This document shows positions 10,228 to 25,200 of a stretch of 30,617 nucleotides of DNA, piece by piece; positions within the stretch are counted from its first letter, which is position 1; each line of letters starts with the position of its first letter. The translations under genes and the position numbers were made by a program. The notes below the pieces were generated by a model, which saw only the letters and a list, made by a program, of their open reading frames with translations, ran no database searches and was not told the DNA's origin. Source of the stretch: Elysia marginata (lineage: Eukaryota; Mollusca; Gastropoda; Plakobranchidae); assembly GCA_019649035.1 (NCBI GenBank), contig BMAT01004783.1:41292-71908 (forward strand). Reading direction: 5' to 3'.

Positions 10228-13200
10228 CTGATCCATGGTGAAAGTAAAAGTAAACAAAAAACAAAGAAGCTGGGATAAATAAATCTAAAAATCAATAGAA
10301 TACACAAGATGATGTGCTTGCTCTATAAGTAACATACAAGTGCAGTCCACTAAACTGCCATGGACAAATGAAATGCAATATCTCTCTTATGGTTTACCCG
10401 GCAGATACTGCTTTTCGTTTTTTTCTTGAACACTAAAGTTGAAGAGCTTGGAAACAGGTCATCATTTCAATATATAAGATTTTGACCAAAAAATAGTTGC
10501 TTGAGAAAAAAATAGTAGTTAAGGTCCTGAAATGAATTTGAGTTATTCATAAGTTCAGGTGACAGAGTCAGAGGTAAGGGGACTACACTGTGGTAAAAAA
10601 CCGTCACAAAATGAACACAAAAAAATTCTGGACAGCTGTAACTAGCATTATATGCTTATGACAAGTCTTCGAATGAATAAAATTTAAAAAATATAAGAAA
10701 ATAGCAACAACAATATATTTTAAACAGTTCTGTCTTCAGGGATGCAAGTTTTCCGATTTTTGCAGGAATTCCGATTTTTTAGCAGTTTTCTTCAACTAAA
10801 AAAGCAGGAAAACTTGAAAAACATTATGACCTAAATGTTAAAGAAAACGTCCTAAATTAAGAGTCATATAAAATCAAACACTTCTTTTTAGTTGTATAGC
10901 TGTGGATGCACTTGTACAGAGTTGTTTCTATCTCTTTGAATTGGTCCATCAAAAGTTCTATAAGGGCACCTACAAAGTGTGAAATTTTCCTGCTTTTTTA
11001 GCAAGGGTTGCTTGCATCCCTGTGTCTTCTGTTTGCAAACTGTACTTAATAACTCAGTATAGAAAGCCTTCATTATTCCATTGACTCTTATGTTTGATAC
11101 TTAGTTCCATTGACTTAGATAAGCATCATTTCTGCTAAGATACAAAAATTACAGATTTTTAGACTCAAACAGGTTAGCATAAAGTGTTACTTTTGTGTTT
11201 ACATAAATATCACATAATTGGTTGGGTTAAACATAAGGACACATGCATGAAAGAAAAGGTAGATGTTTAAGTTTGGGATATTCGTTTTATGATTGAAAGC
11301 CAGATTGTCTGACAGCAAATAACATTAACTGTCATAAATTAATCAAGTAAAAAAAATTCACATTGGGACAATGTAGGCCTGCATGTGAAAAAGTCAGTTG
11401 GTGGGATCTTTGAAGATTTAAACAAAAAGTAAAAAATCAGTGGAAACTATCAGTTATGAATTTGAGTAAAACACGAGAAATGAACTTTTCAAAGTATTAG
11501 ACGCACATATCAACCCAGCTTAGCTAAATGAGGAAAAAAAATGAATAAAATTTAAAAAAGATCACACAAACATAAAAAAAAATTGTAGAAAAATAAACGT
11601 AAGGAAGACATGTCTGCAAAAAACATAAAGATATCGTGTAAATGGATTTTTATTAACAATCAAGATGATTGTCAACATATAATAAGTATAAAAGATTAAC
11701 TGAATTTACACAAACCCTTATATATTTTTTTCCTACAGTTTCCAGGAGTCTCTATTATCCTAATTTTGTATCTGAAGCAGCTCCTTAAGTACTGAAAGCA
11801 TCAGCAATGAGACAAACTACACTATAAAATTGTCTCAATAAGGAAAAAAACTGTTATCATGATTGATTTTGGTTTATGCTTTCCAAACCAATAGTTAGAA
11901 GTTTCTGTTAAATGTGGTGCCTTAGACTTAACTACTGAGAGAATAAAGGCTCCAAAATTCATATGAGTTGATTGATAATTAAAAATGTTTTCAAATCTTA
12001 ATTTTTTATATAAGAGTGACTACAGGTGCAGTTGATTAACATAGTGATTAAACGAATTAACACACTAAAACCCCCAGAAATTTTAGTTGAATAAGAAAAA
12101 TAAAAAAAAACAACTTATTAATAGTAAAGAGGGTGAGAAATGTAACTAATTTGATCTTGGTTTTCTTTAAATCATTTTGAACATTGTCATGTGCGACAAT
12201 GTCAAACTGCATGAACTTTTCAGAAAAATATTCTAATATCCAGATGGCGAAAGTTTGTATACCGGTTATAAGATGTATTAACAAGTATCTTAATTTTAAC
12301 CAAATTTAAGTAGTGGCAGAACTCGCATGGTTTCCTTTCCTTACAAATTCAGATTTATTTTTTAAAAATCACTTCAAGTCACTTCCTGATACATGTAGGC
12401 CTATGTGTAATATGCTTAAAGCTAAGACCTTTAAGTGAAGTTCTTGCTTTAACCCTGAAGCGAACCCCTTGTGGCATTACCATTTAAAAATGATTTGTTA
12501 TGGTCCTTAGGTTTTTCTTTTGTTTGGTCCCATAGTATTAGCTTAATCAGGATTCCACTGCATCTAAAACTTGTGATTGATCAGGTCATCTTTTTGAAAG
12601 GTCGAAGGAAGAAAGGTGCCATGCTGACATTCGTAACATGCAAAAAGAAAAATATACAGGTTTGCAAGAAACTTTGAATGATCAACAACATTAATAGGGT
12701 TGAGAAAGGGAGGTTACAATGGTGAAATAATGACGAACATTTGAACTGTACAAAATTTAGAGAGGTAAGTAGAGAGATGACGAATAAACTTTATAATTAC
12801 ATCTATAAAGAAAGCAGATCCTCTGCAGCATATTAGAAAAGACAGATAAAACAACTCATAATAAAGAAAACAACAAATTTAAAGTATATAAAAAAAATTA
12901 ATAAATCATTCTTTTTGAACAGCACAGATACAGGTCGTATATTTTATGGAGGTAGGCAGGATTTAATAAAGCTGTTAGCATAATGGAAGCTAAATCAAAG
13001 GTTTGAGTGCAAAGCCAGTCTGGTAGACATAGCAAATACGAAAAAAATTGCAAAAGAAAACTAAAGCTCTATAATTGTACCATAAAAAATGAGAATTTAA
13101 AGTAAATATGCTTTATAAAAATATCATTAAAAAATTAGGGATATAATAAGCACGATAATTAGGCCAAGAAAAAAAACATAACAAGGAAATTTTCCAATAC

Positions 13201-16200
13201 AAATTAAGACATGGGATAAATACCATAGTTCTCTTGGTTTTGGATGGAAAAAAAAAAGAACCTTGAAAAGAAACAATAAATCCTTGTCAAATTTGAGTTT
13301 CTTTTACATCTATTCTATAGCTACAAATGTGTATAAAGATTTGTAAATAGCCTGTGTCTTTAAAAGTGTATGTAGGAACATTATAAAAACTGAGATAATA
13401 ATTTATACAGCTTTAAAACAAGAAACCGTGATTGGGACATGTAACAGATTTTAAAAAGGGGGCTTGTCATTTACCTAAAATTGTATACTGGTAACTTCAC
13501 TTGCATGATTTGATTTATATTTACTTTGGCTGCTAAAGAAGACAACTGGAAGCATTATATAAAATTAAGCGCACATTGAAAATTTCAAAAAGAAAAGGAA
13601 AACTCAAATCAGAAGCAATAAGTATTAGCACAACGAAAACATGTTTTAACAATGCCTAAATAAATTAGAAAAAACACAAAAAGCAACTCGACTACAAACA
13701 AACAACAAAACCACTGAAACGAAAGTTCATAAAGTGATTACGTTATTTCAAGAACAACACTATCTTTTTAAAAGTTACTACTTAACAAAAGAGGAACCAA
13801 AAAAAAAACACCTCCACATAAAACAAAAACATAAACCAAAGGCAACTAGCAGTAACAAAGCAGAAGCTCTACAGGGGGGAAAAATCCACAAAACCGTAAT
13901 GACCTTTTTCTAGAGTTGGGGCTCAACTGATGAGGGCGCTGCTATCCCCGTCACCGTCCTGCAGTTCTGGGCTGGTTGCAGCGGTTGTGGACGTCGCTGG
14001 GTCTGGGCTTGACAAACCACTGGATATGCAGTCTCTGTGGCTGGTTATCCCGGATTGTGTCTGATCAAGCCAGGCTCGAAGCAACCCTGGGCGGTCAGTC
14101 ATGACCCCAGAGGCTCCAGTCTTGAAGGCTTTCTCAAAGTCCAGGTCAGTGTTTAACACCCACAGGAAGGTCTGCAAGAGCAGGAGCAGTTAACACTACA
14201 GACTTCTCTCCCTTGTCTTACACAACACTGATACCACATATAAAAACCTGCCTTCCTCTAGAATGATCAAGTGTTTCTCATTGTACACAAACCTTCAAAG
14301 GTAACTCAATGGTTTCGGGACCATGTACTTCTCATACAACACAAGCCTCCTAGGCCAACACTAATAATGGTTCTTAGACCATGTTTAAACTACTGTTCAG
14401 AATCTTATAAGAGAAGATTTAGTGCTACCATGGGCAAATTCAAATCTACTGTGAAAAGGATATAATTACCAAAGTAGAACAGACAAAAAATGGGAAAAGC
14501 TCAACAAAGCTTGAGCCAGTTTACTCTTGCAGCTTCTGTACATTACACCTAACACCAGAAATATATCTTTAAAAGCAAGGCATGTATCAGCAATCTATAT
14601 ATCAAGTAATTATTCCTCAAAAGTTGAATGAGAGGGATCAAACCGCAATCGGTCTGATACAGGTGCAAGCAAACCTACCCAGAATAAACAACAGGGTCAG
14701 AAATGGGAAAGCTTTTCTGGATTTTTTCTCAATTGTCTGGAGCTGTCACAGCAAAAAATGTACAGTAAGTGCCAAAGAACAGTTCTAAAAACTTTTCCCA
14801 GAAACCTCAGCTTATTTTATAGAACATCAATAAAGGAACAAAAGGATGTTAGCTTACGCAAGAGTCTACCTTCAGCTTGTAAGGCACAACTTTGCAGCCT
14901 GCCTTTAAATCATAAATGCCTCTGTCTCAATTTACTTCTTGGCGATTTGACCTGGTTTTTCTGGGCCGCCAGAAATTTGCACATGCTTAATATTTCTAAA
15001 TTTTTTTGATGATACTATTTTTAGGGCACACGCGCAAACTAATGAAAACATTTTGATGAAGATTAAAATAAAATGAAAAATGTCATTGCATCCTTACAGA
15101 AGCAAAACTAGCTCGCAAGTCTTTAGTGCCAAATGAACTTCTTCTACCAAAGATAATATTATGACTGATGTACGTCTTGCGACCTAGTGTAGACTATGGG
15201 TCTATCTTCTGTATATAATCTGATTATCTTAGCTGAAATATATAATTTATCGGGCTGAACCCTACAAAGTCTATTGGTTAGCCTACAACATGTTACCTGT
15301 CAGTGCCGTATAGGCAAAGCGTATGTTAATCACAATCTTATGGCTTGTTGTGCTCTGTTCTACACNNNNNNNNNNNNNNCAAGCTTCCCCACCCTCTAAA
15401 CATGCAAATATAGCTTTTACTAAGAAGAAGGCCTGATTTTAACTAAGGAAGATGAGGACCACTGATGAGTGATTATGGCTTTTTCATCACATCTCCATGG
15501 TTCCCCCATCCTCTTAAAAAGTAACTTTTACCGTTTTTATAGCGTGCGTTAAGAGGAGTTTAGGGTATAATGTTCACATCGGAAAAAATTGGTCCTAGCG
15601 ATTTGGCGTTGGTTTAACCATAGCGAGCACTTATCTGACGTCAGAACACTACTGCATTAAATATAAGAAAAAGAATTCTTTCAAAAGCACAGAATCACAA
15701 CAAAAAGATAAGACTAGAAAAAATGAAAAACAAAATTCCAAATGTTGGAAAGTTGCAGTGACTATGGTTTTCTGCAACCCAAGACGACAGACGCTAATTA
15801 AAAATCATGTGACTTTGAGAGGTAGAACAATTAATAAAATCCCAACTTCTAATAAAAGATCGAGTGACGCATATACAAGTACAACCAAGGCAGGCTGAAA
15901 TGCTACATATCTAAATGTTCTAAAAAAAAAAGAACTGCATTTAGGAATTTTTTTTTGTAGCATGAAAGTGATCCAAGCATGACACAATAAACAAAGATGG
16001 GTCAACCTTAGATAAAACTTGGGTTTTTATACTTTAAGTTTTGACAAAAATCTATGGATATTAATTGACACATCTAAAAACCTTTTGAAAATGAGAGGTG
16101 ATGCAATAAGATGACCGTTTTGGGATTTATAAAAAAGGGCAGTAAGTAGCTATAGATCTTTAGAATTTTACTAAAAAAATAATTAAGATATTTGTTTCTT

Positions 16201-19200
16201 GGCATTGGGAAAGCCTGCGAGAATTGGTTCTTCTGTATAATGATGCAGTTGTATTCACTTCAACTTCAAGACAACTATTTAAACTTCTATCTTTTGTGAT
16301 GATTGAAGTAAAGCAAAGAAGTCAAATAGTGAGAGGAGAGAAAATTTCTACTTGGCCAGACCTTATAGAGGTCCAATACTATATATGACGATAAAATCAT
16401 ATTTTGTCAGGCACAATTCTCTGAAGAGTTCACCTTCTTTATGAAAAAAAAAGCATAGGAGCCAATAACACACAGATAGTCAGCCGGGTGTAGTCTGCAA
16501 TCATTAAATATGTCCGCAAACTTTTACATCACAAGGCTGAAATCATAAAACCAATGGCAAAAATTTACGTTTCAAGTTTTATGTTTCACAAAGGGAAACC
16601 CAATAAATTCATTTTTGCCATTTCTTTAGTACTACAACAAAGTCCTATGCAGCTTTCCTTCATAAAAATTTACAAATTACACTAGCTCTGAATGAAATTA
16701 TGTGATTTAAGTTGGCTTATCATGTATGAGCCTACAAATTTTCTAATTTTTGTTTTTGTTTACACAATTTTTATTTAAAATGGCAACTTAGAGACAATAC
16801 TTTATTATTTTTACTGACTGTTGTTCTATGTACTTAAAATTCCCTTTTCTAATCTTCATATTTGTGAATCTAAACAGATGATGATATAGTTAAGAAAGCA
16901 GGCCATGCGTTGAGAGTACTTTGTGCTTTTTATACGCCCAAGGAATGGCAGCCATGCATCATTCTGTACACTTCAATTGCGGTAAAAAAAATTACAGTTG
17001 CATCTTTGTTAACCTTTTACCTGCTTAAAAATGGTAAAGGAATGCTCTGAATGTATCATATCCATTAATAAGATAAAGGAACAGTAAGCTAATACAATAC
17101 TTAACAGATAAACCCATTCCAACAAAATAAACTGAAACTGTTTTCTTTTTTTATATTAGGAGGTGTGGTATGACATTTTTGCAGAGATAGTTCCTAGTTT
17201 TGAGTTATAATATATGTCTCACGATTGGTTCAAATAAGTGATATGTTCGACAAAAAGCCTTCTGAAAGCATTTTCTTTTTCTATGTATTTTAAAGGAAAA
17301 AAAGTTTTTCTATGTTTTCACAAAATGTCCACAGCTCCTGCAACTTGTTACATCTGAAAGTTAAGGTCTTCAAAATACATCTTATATTGTGAGCTTGGCA
17401 AAATCTGACACATTTCAAGAAAATGCAAAGATTTTGATTTGCATAAGATTGTGTGTACGTATACTCCAGAATTTGTTGGGGGGGGGGGGTGTTGTTTTTT
17501 TATAATATAATCATAATTTCAGAATAATCTGGAATTCACTCTAATGTAAGATGTTGGTAGAATGCAGGCATTAAAAAAATAGGAAAAGAAAAAAATAGCA
17601 GGCAAAAGCCAGTCATAAAGAAAAAATTGGAGAGGGAGGAAGAGCAAAAGGGGTACAGGGGTAATATCAAGTGGTCATAACATATTCTATCCAAAAGCAA
17701 AATAAAAAAAAAAATAAAAGAATAAAATAAAACAAAACAAAACTTTTCTTTGTGACAGAATCTGAAAAAAATTTTTTTTATGCTCCAACTTCCTTTTTAG
17801 AGTGAGAGACAAACAAAACAATGAATAGAAAATGAAGTGTTAGTCAGGTGAGAACATTTTACTTTCAACTCATGAACAAACTCTTCCGTTCTCTCTCACC
17901 ATAGTAGAAAAGTCCAAGACTGAGTGGAGTTGAGAGCTTCTTCTTTGGAGTTATGTGTTGCAAGTTTTATTTTACTGCACACATAAAAATTGAGATTTAA
18001 AGCCTCAAACACAATCAGCTGGTCTCCTATTGATAATTAAGTTATTGAGAGAAAGAATGTGCATACCTTTAACTCCTTGACAGATATGTTTTTGTGCAAT
18101 TCAAGAATTTATTAGGACATATTTTAGCCAATGGTTATGGACCTTACATCCTCGTTGATAATTGTTTAGTAGAAATTTTGAGGTTTTTTTAATTGAATCA
18201 ACAAAATGCACCCTTGCTTTAGTAATTCCATTGTTATAGTATCAGATGAATAAAATATAGTTGTACATAACTACAAGAAATGAATCAAAGGGCCAATTAA
18301 AACTCTAATGAGACCAGAAATTCTTCAATCAAGGAAGTACACTTACCTGTATACCTCTTTTCTCAAGATGGCGAATGAGGGAAGGACGGATTAGTAGCCT
18401 GAAAACATAAGGTAAAGTAAAAATCAAGATCCATCAAATTATCTCTATTTCGGAGGCCTATGATTCAATTTTTCAATAAATTCTTTTGCAGTTATGAAGG
18501 TGCATCACCCTTTTCTACCTCACACCCTATACTAAGTGTGAAATTTAAGCTGAGCATTTTTATAGAATTAATTCACTTGCGCTTGAGGATTTTTATGCAG
18601 TTTTAAATAAATTCCCAATGTGAACTTGAAAACAAAACAAACAAAAAGATTGCATGACTAGGCCCTATTTATGAATTTTTAATAATTTTTTTGCTAAACC
18701 CTCAAATCACAAAAAAGGAAAAAGTTGCTAATCTATAATTGAAGCATTCAATAACAGTGATTTTGCTCTCAGTGTGGCAACAGGCTTACATAATCTTTTC
18801 CAAGCCCTTTTTTTTTCATTTTAGATTTTTCAACTTGTTACCTACCTTTAGATCTAGAGGCGGTTAAATCATCTGCTTCACAATAAAAAATAAATCTAGA
18901 TCTTAAATCAAGATCTACATCGCGAACTAGACCCGTCCCTTTATGAGTAATAATAAGAAAACTTTCCTCCAAATCTTGTAGAAAATCAATACAAAAGTAA
19001 AAAAAGGGCTTGGTTAGCATTTACAACAAGTGTGCAGGAAGTTCCTCTAGATAAAAATAATTAAAAATACTATACCACACAGAAACAGGGTTAGGCATGA
19101 GCGAATCAACCTAAAATTGAGGGCAATAAATTAAGTTGAATTTTGGTCTTTCTTTCAGCAAATGCCCCCAGGGTGGATATAGTAAGTATCAAAAGGGTAA

Positions 19201-22200
19201 AAATCTGAAGTTTCCATAAATTTGCCTCACCTTGAATGCGCAAGCTGAGAAATTTTAAGAAAATTATTATTTACATGGTCTATTTGAATTGAAGATATTG
19301 TGCCCACAAAATAAGCAAAGCATGACTTACTTGTCCCCAGCCCAGACAATGAAGCGTATGAAGCAACCAAACCGTCTTTGAAAAAGCCGCTCCCTGAAAA
19401 TACACAGAGAAGATTTTTGTTTTAGACCATAGCAGTCGTAAGATACAAACAAGCCTTCATCAGCTGATGACTTTGGTCCAAAGTGGTGCTGAAAATTACA
19501 AGCTGAAACAATAATTCTCTGAAAATAACATTTAAATCTAAAGATAATAAAAGTTATATGAATTTATTATTAATTTGATTACATGTTGATCTCTATAATA
19601 CTGCAGAAACAAAATAGAGGATCTGCAAGCCATTTTTTGCAAATTTTCAAAATTGTTAAACTTTACTATAGTGCCTTCTGTCAAAAATTTCCTTAATCAA
19701 TATTCAATGCAATGTCTTGCTGGATGAGTCACTTTACTCACTTTAACTAAGTTTAAGTTTAAGGCATTTAAATTACAATCTTCTAGAGATAGCAGTTTAC
19801 AAGTAATAAATTTCTCTTAGACGTGGATGTGAGCCCAAATATAATTGCCTGAAAATTTAGAATGTGCGGGTCCAGGGCTGGGGTCAATTTTATAGGATCT
19901 TTTGTGGAAGCTGTGTCAAACAATACTAATAGAGAGAGAGTCATAATGCTTTCTGTGATAGCATTGTAAAAAAATAATTAGGATGACTTCATAAGGAAAT
20001 ACATAGGCTTTCGAGCTTAATTTAAGATTTTTGTACAATTTAGATCTCAGATAAGTTTATTAGAAATACTGTACAAGTACTCAGGAATTTGAAGCATTTA
20101 ACTTGCTCTACCGGCCTGCCGCTAAGAGTTAAAAGGAGATGAGGAGTTTCAACCCTTCTGTAATCAATGTTTTTGCAACATTTAAATAAAGGTTATTCTT
20201 CTTGCACCACTCAACAATGGGTTTGACCAAATGCAGGTAGTCATTCATCATCAGCAAATTTTACAATCTAGCATCCTCGCCCCACAGCTTTATTTGAATT
20301 ATTCAGGTTCAAATTTTATTAACTTGACTGTACCAGAGGTGTGTAAGAAGTAAAATTTGTTCAAGCGTATTTGTAGAAATAACACATTTCTATCAAAATG
20401 TCAGATCAATTAAAATAAAGCTGTTTTCAGTTCTTCAGGTATGCCACCAAAATTTTCTGAAAATAAATGAAGATCCTGGCACTATGTTCTAGAGAAATAT
20501 ATACAAAATGTCATTTGCGGCACACTGAACTGCCATTGTTTATGGGATCAATCTTGTTCAAATTTGTGTTTTCGTTCAGTTTCTCCGGCTTTACAAAAAT
20601 GGAAAATAAGTGAAAAACGGCACCCCTGGTTCTTGTGTGTTTTCTGCCTTACTCTAAGCAGCAGAACTTTTTCTTGATTAAAATTCATAATTGTCAGATT
20701 TTTGTTTAGATCAAAAACACCTTAATAAGATGTAAAAAGCTTGAAAGCCTTTTAATAAAAAATTTCAAAGATAAAAAATGATTGAGACAAATACTTAAAA
20801 CATTTTTTTTTATTTCAAATTAAAAAAGAATACCACTGTGTTCTCTTGTTTTTAGACCATGATGAGCAGGGTTTACTACTATCTCCTGAGTACATATGTC
20901 CCAAGTACAAGACTGTCGGAGACAATCAAAGTGCAGTAACCATATGGGAGATATTGCAATCTGATTGTCCTGGGCAGAAGACCAACTTATTAAATAAAAT
21001 ACACTTGAGATTTTAGACTTACGATTCCAACACTAGAACTGGAGCTAGAACTTCTAGAAAAGACTCTTTGATGCTAACAAACGGTAACAAGCCTGTCCAG
21101 AACAGCAAGACTAGATGGAGCACTCGGAGTCCAGAGAAAAGCAGAGGCACTCGGGGATTCTGGAAGACAAAGTAGAGAAATCAAAAGTTTGGGGTTAGTG
21201 ACCTTACCAAGCTGATGTGTGAAACTTTCAAAGTCATGTTTAACTTACCAAGCTTATATCCTTTGTCCCTTCAGCAATATTGAAAAATTAGTGTTACTTC
21301 AACCAAACCATAACAATGGTTGATTCACCACCTTGGTCAGAAGATTCCAACCCGATTTGTTGTAGAACATGTAGGATTGTTGTGATTTGTGTTAATTTTT
21401 TTGTACTTCTTGCATCAAAACTAACATCACTAGATAATTCAAAGTAAGTTCAGCAAAAGCCCAACATTTGCAGAGCAATGCTGTCTTTAAAGTTTGAGGA
21501 AAAGAAAATAGTTTTTGAAATATTCACTGCACAATTTAGATATTGTCCATTTTTGCAACAACAGGCAAAATTTACAAAAAAAAAGTGCTTTTCAGAAAAC
21601 ATGTTTGACACGTTTAGTTTTAAAAGTTTGTACAATTTTGTATGAGAAGGGGATAGGTTGCTGCACTTATTCCTAAAGTTTTGAATCAATTGCTTGTTTC
21701 AAATCTGATCCAGTTAAAGTTTATGGTTTCTTCTGCTTTGATCATAGGCAATCTGCCACAATTGACCTTAGGTGCATTAAGTCAAACTGTAACAAACCGT
21801 TGTAGCTGCTTTGGCCACACCCCACAGGTGAAAAAAATTGTGCTCTTGTCTTTTATTAGTAAGAACAACAATGCTAGGCTTTATTCTTGGTTTTGACCAA
21901 CAAAATCAGACATACTCATGTTCATCTTGAGGAATATTTGGATGTCTCAGACACCAAATAAATTCACTTTTTTGACTGGCAGATTGAAGAGACTAGTAGA
22001 TGGCTGATTGATTTGCATGGAAACCGTGTGCAAGTGACCTTGTATTTTGAATATATATCCTAACTGCTTATCCTGTTCATGATATTAAGGTGGTGACACA
22101 TACTTTGTTTGTTGAAAATTATTACTTCTATTTTTGACCTTAATGCATTATTCTGTTTCTCTATTTATCTCAGTGTAAATTTTGCTTCCTACATTATAAA

Positions 22201-25200
22201 ATCATAAGACTAAAATTAAAGGCCTGGTAAAGGTGTGACTCTCCTTCATCGTGCATAGTTGTTTAACTGTGGTCCATATTTACAAGAGAGTCTGGCTACT
22301 TGCTTAGCTGCAGTCACAATATGGAGGGTAGAACTAGGGAGTGGTGGTTAGGAGACAATCATAGACAACCCATTGTCAGTTTATCAAGTCTGTCAACAAC
22401 GGCGACGTGACAGATGCAACTAACCATAGCTTGGATAAAAAATTTCCAAACTAACGCAAACTGACTGTCCTTTTCAGGATGACTTTCTTATGCGTCTTTA
22501 GGCATTTCTAAGCTTAAATTAACCAAATGAAAACTCAGGAGGGAAATTTCGTTTGCTACATTATAACAGAAACAAAAAGGAATGCATTTTTACAGATTTA
22601 AAGACATGCTGCCCAACACGACAACCTGTCCCTTCACAACGAAATCGTTATTGATCTTCAATGGTCGTCCTGGGCAGGTTTGACTGCATATAGGCAAAAA
22701 GTCTTTTGGATTAACTTACAGTATGGAGCTAACATTTGCAAGGCTATGTGACTAAGGTAAAAGGCAAATAAAAACCTCTGAGGTCCTTCTTTATGTTATT
22801 TGCAATTCTAAAGAAAATCTTTGAGCTTTTTCCAATGTACATACTCTTTTGAATGATAACTTGCTCAGTCTACATGTTAGAAAAATGAAAACAATGAAGG
22901 AGCTGTATCAAAGAACCAATGTTGAAACACCCTTGGAGCATATCATACTGAGATGCAAACTCTATTTCAATTCTAAGACAATAAAAACCCTTTTTGAATA
23001 TCATATAATCCAATAATTCTCTCAATGTGCTTTACAAAGATTCCCTTTTTCTTATAACCTATTATTCCATGCAGGCCCCTGAATTTACTAAAAAGCACCT
23101 ATATTAAAAAAATAACTGCTCAAGCAATTGTCATAACCCAAATTTGTCTAGGACAAAAAGCAATGCAGATAAATAAATAAAACAAAAACAAAACCAATAA
23201 CTTATTATCTTTGTATTATGACGCAATAATAATAACTTTCACAAAAATACCCAAAGCACAACTTTTAGACAATGGTAAAACCACAAAATATTTGTTACTC
23301 AAGACATCCAATGGTAGAATTCAATATATGTATTAAAAAAATATTGATTCAGTGCAAGTCAAAAAATCATCAAACCATGAATTTTATATCAATTCTTGTA
23401 ACAAATATTTCATGATTATGCATATTTAGCTATTATATGCCTTTCACAACTGTAACGGGTTTGGCTCCTAATCTTCTGATTAAAGTCAACCTGAGAACCT
23501 TAGTAGCCTGTAGAAAATCTCTCATTTTAGAGGTTTGAATAAAGACTTCAATAAGACCTCCATTGCACAGAATCAGCTTTTTTATTTCTTTTAAATCTTA
23601 CAGGTATTACAATAATAAACCTTTCTTTACAATGTAAATTGTGTCTTGCCCCAAATATAGATCTATCACACGGAAGACAATTTGATCTTAAAGAAACTAA
23701 GAACAAAAGGGTATTGCTTAATAATTGTGTCCAGAAATAACTGTATGAATAAAACAAAACAAACTGAATCAGGCAGGTTTTTTTTCTGGTGACAGAAGTA
23801 AGCAATATGAACTTTTGTGGTATGTACATTTGCTTAAAATATTAGAAGGCAAAAAAAAAAATGTTCAAACCTAAACAGAGTTACGTTTTATATAAAACTT
23901 TGTTTTAAAAGAAAGGTAAGAAATGGGATTTGGTGAAAAAAATGTTAAATTTTCCGATCTCAAAGGGGACAATAGGCATCTGTGCACCATATATATATAC
24001 AAGCAATGTGCTTTTAATGCCCTACTTACAACTTTATAAAGTTTCTGGCAAACTCTGTCTTTGACGTTCCCCCAAACTGTTATGTCTTCTCGGTCATATT
24101 TCCTTATAAGAGCATCAACCTGCAAATAACAAGAGACAAGAGAAAGATACAGAAATTAAAAAAAGGAAAAAAAAACAAGCTGAAATTTCAAAACATAAAA
24201 ATTTAAGACAAAAGGCCAACAATTTAACAAAATTTGGCTCATTTTGCAAGACTACTAAACAATTTTCTTTTTAAAGTGCATACATTTTTTAGTTCTATTA
24301 ATTTCCTTTTTGTTCACATCCTGACAATAGCTGAGATAAGATGTACATGTTTACCTAAGTAACCATATGATACGCATCAAAATGAGATTACTAAAATTAC
24401 TTTGGGTATTGTGTCCTTTTATATACTGCTTCCAAAAGAAGAACTTTATTTCTTATCCAATACGAGGAAGGGTGGCCCTTTATGTGCCCAGATTACAAAT
24501 ATCAAAACCATTTTCCCACACCTTAATATCAAGAAACATTTAAAAAGACCTTAGAGAATAAAACATTACCGCTTTAATTTCTTTACTAAAACAAAACAAA
24601 AAATGACATGCCTTGTCAAAAGCCATAATGAGTAAAATGTTGGAAAAGTAAATTTGAAAAAACAATACGATCTAACTTACATTTTTTGTTATTTCATATG
24701 CACACAAAAGTTGATATCTTTTAAAAGAAATATGGTAAATTTTATAAATTGTTCATGTTTGAAACCCCAAATACTCAAGATAATCAACATGAACTCTGTC
24801 CAACTCCTTTGGACTGGGTGCAAACATTACAGACTTGCCTTTCAGGCTAAGACGTGAAGTTGGAATATAAATTTTTCTCTTATAAAGCATATCTTATAAA
24901 ATGCTAGTATATATAGATATTTTAGAACTTGGTATTTAGACATTTATTAGACAATCAATTTTAAGTGACATAAAACGCAAACAGGTATTAAGTTCCAAAC
25001 TTAAGAAAAATTGCTTTGTTGGCATACTTCAAATCTTCAGGAAAAAGAAAAAAAAGAAATATTTTTGCAGCAAGAAAAACCAAAGAAAAAAAATAAACTA
25101 ATCGTATGTAAGAACCTTTTCAATGAGCGTATCATCATCGTCTTTGATGTCTACATTCATGGGTATGTGTGGGAAGGCCTCAAACACTTCCTCTAAGAGG

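Larger units (their letters stand above)
14172..18346 (-). other. GDPD intron 7 (4175 bp to the proximal last exon)
   Basis: The longest gap between exons used in the proximal isoform. It contains the 14-N assembly gap at 15366..15379 and the 12-G run at 17478..17489. No coding similarity was found on either strand in the readable sequence. Confidence 0.75.

Noticed and set aside
10218-10257. Met codons upstream of the distal last exon as a separate translation start
   Set aside because: The stretch is the T-rich acceptor tract; a protein starting there would hold only the last strand and helix of the barrel.
10072-10278. 68-residue open frame on plus
   Set aside because: Antisense shadow of the distal last GDPD exon.
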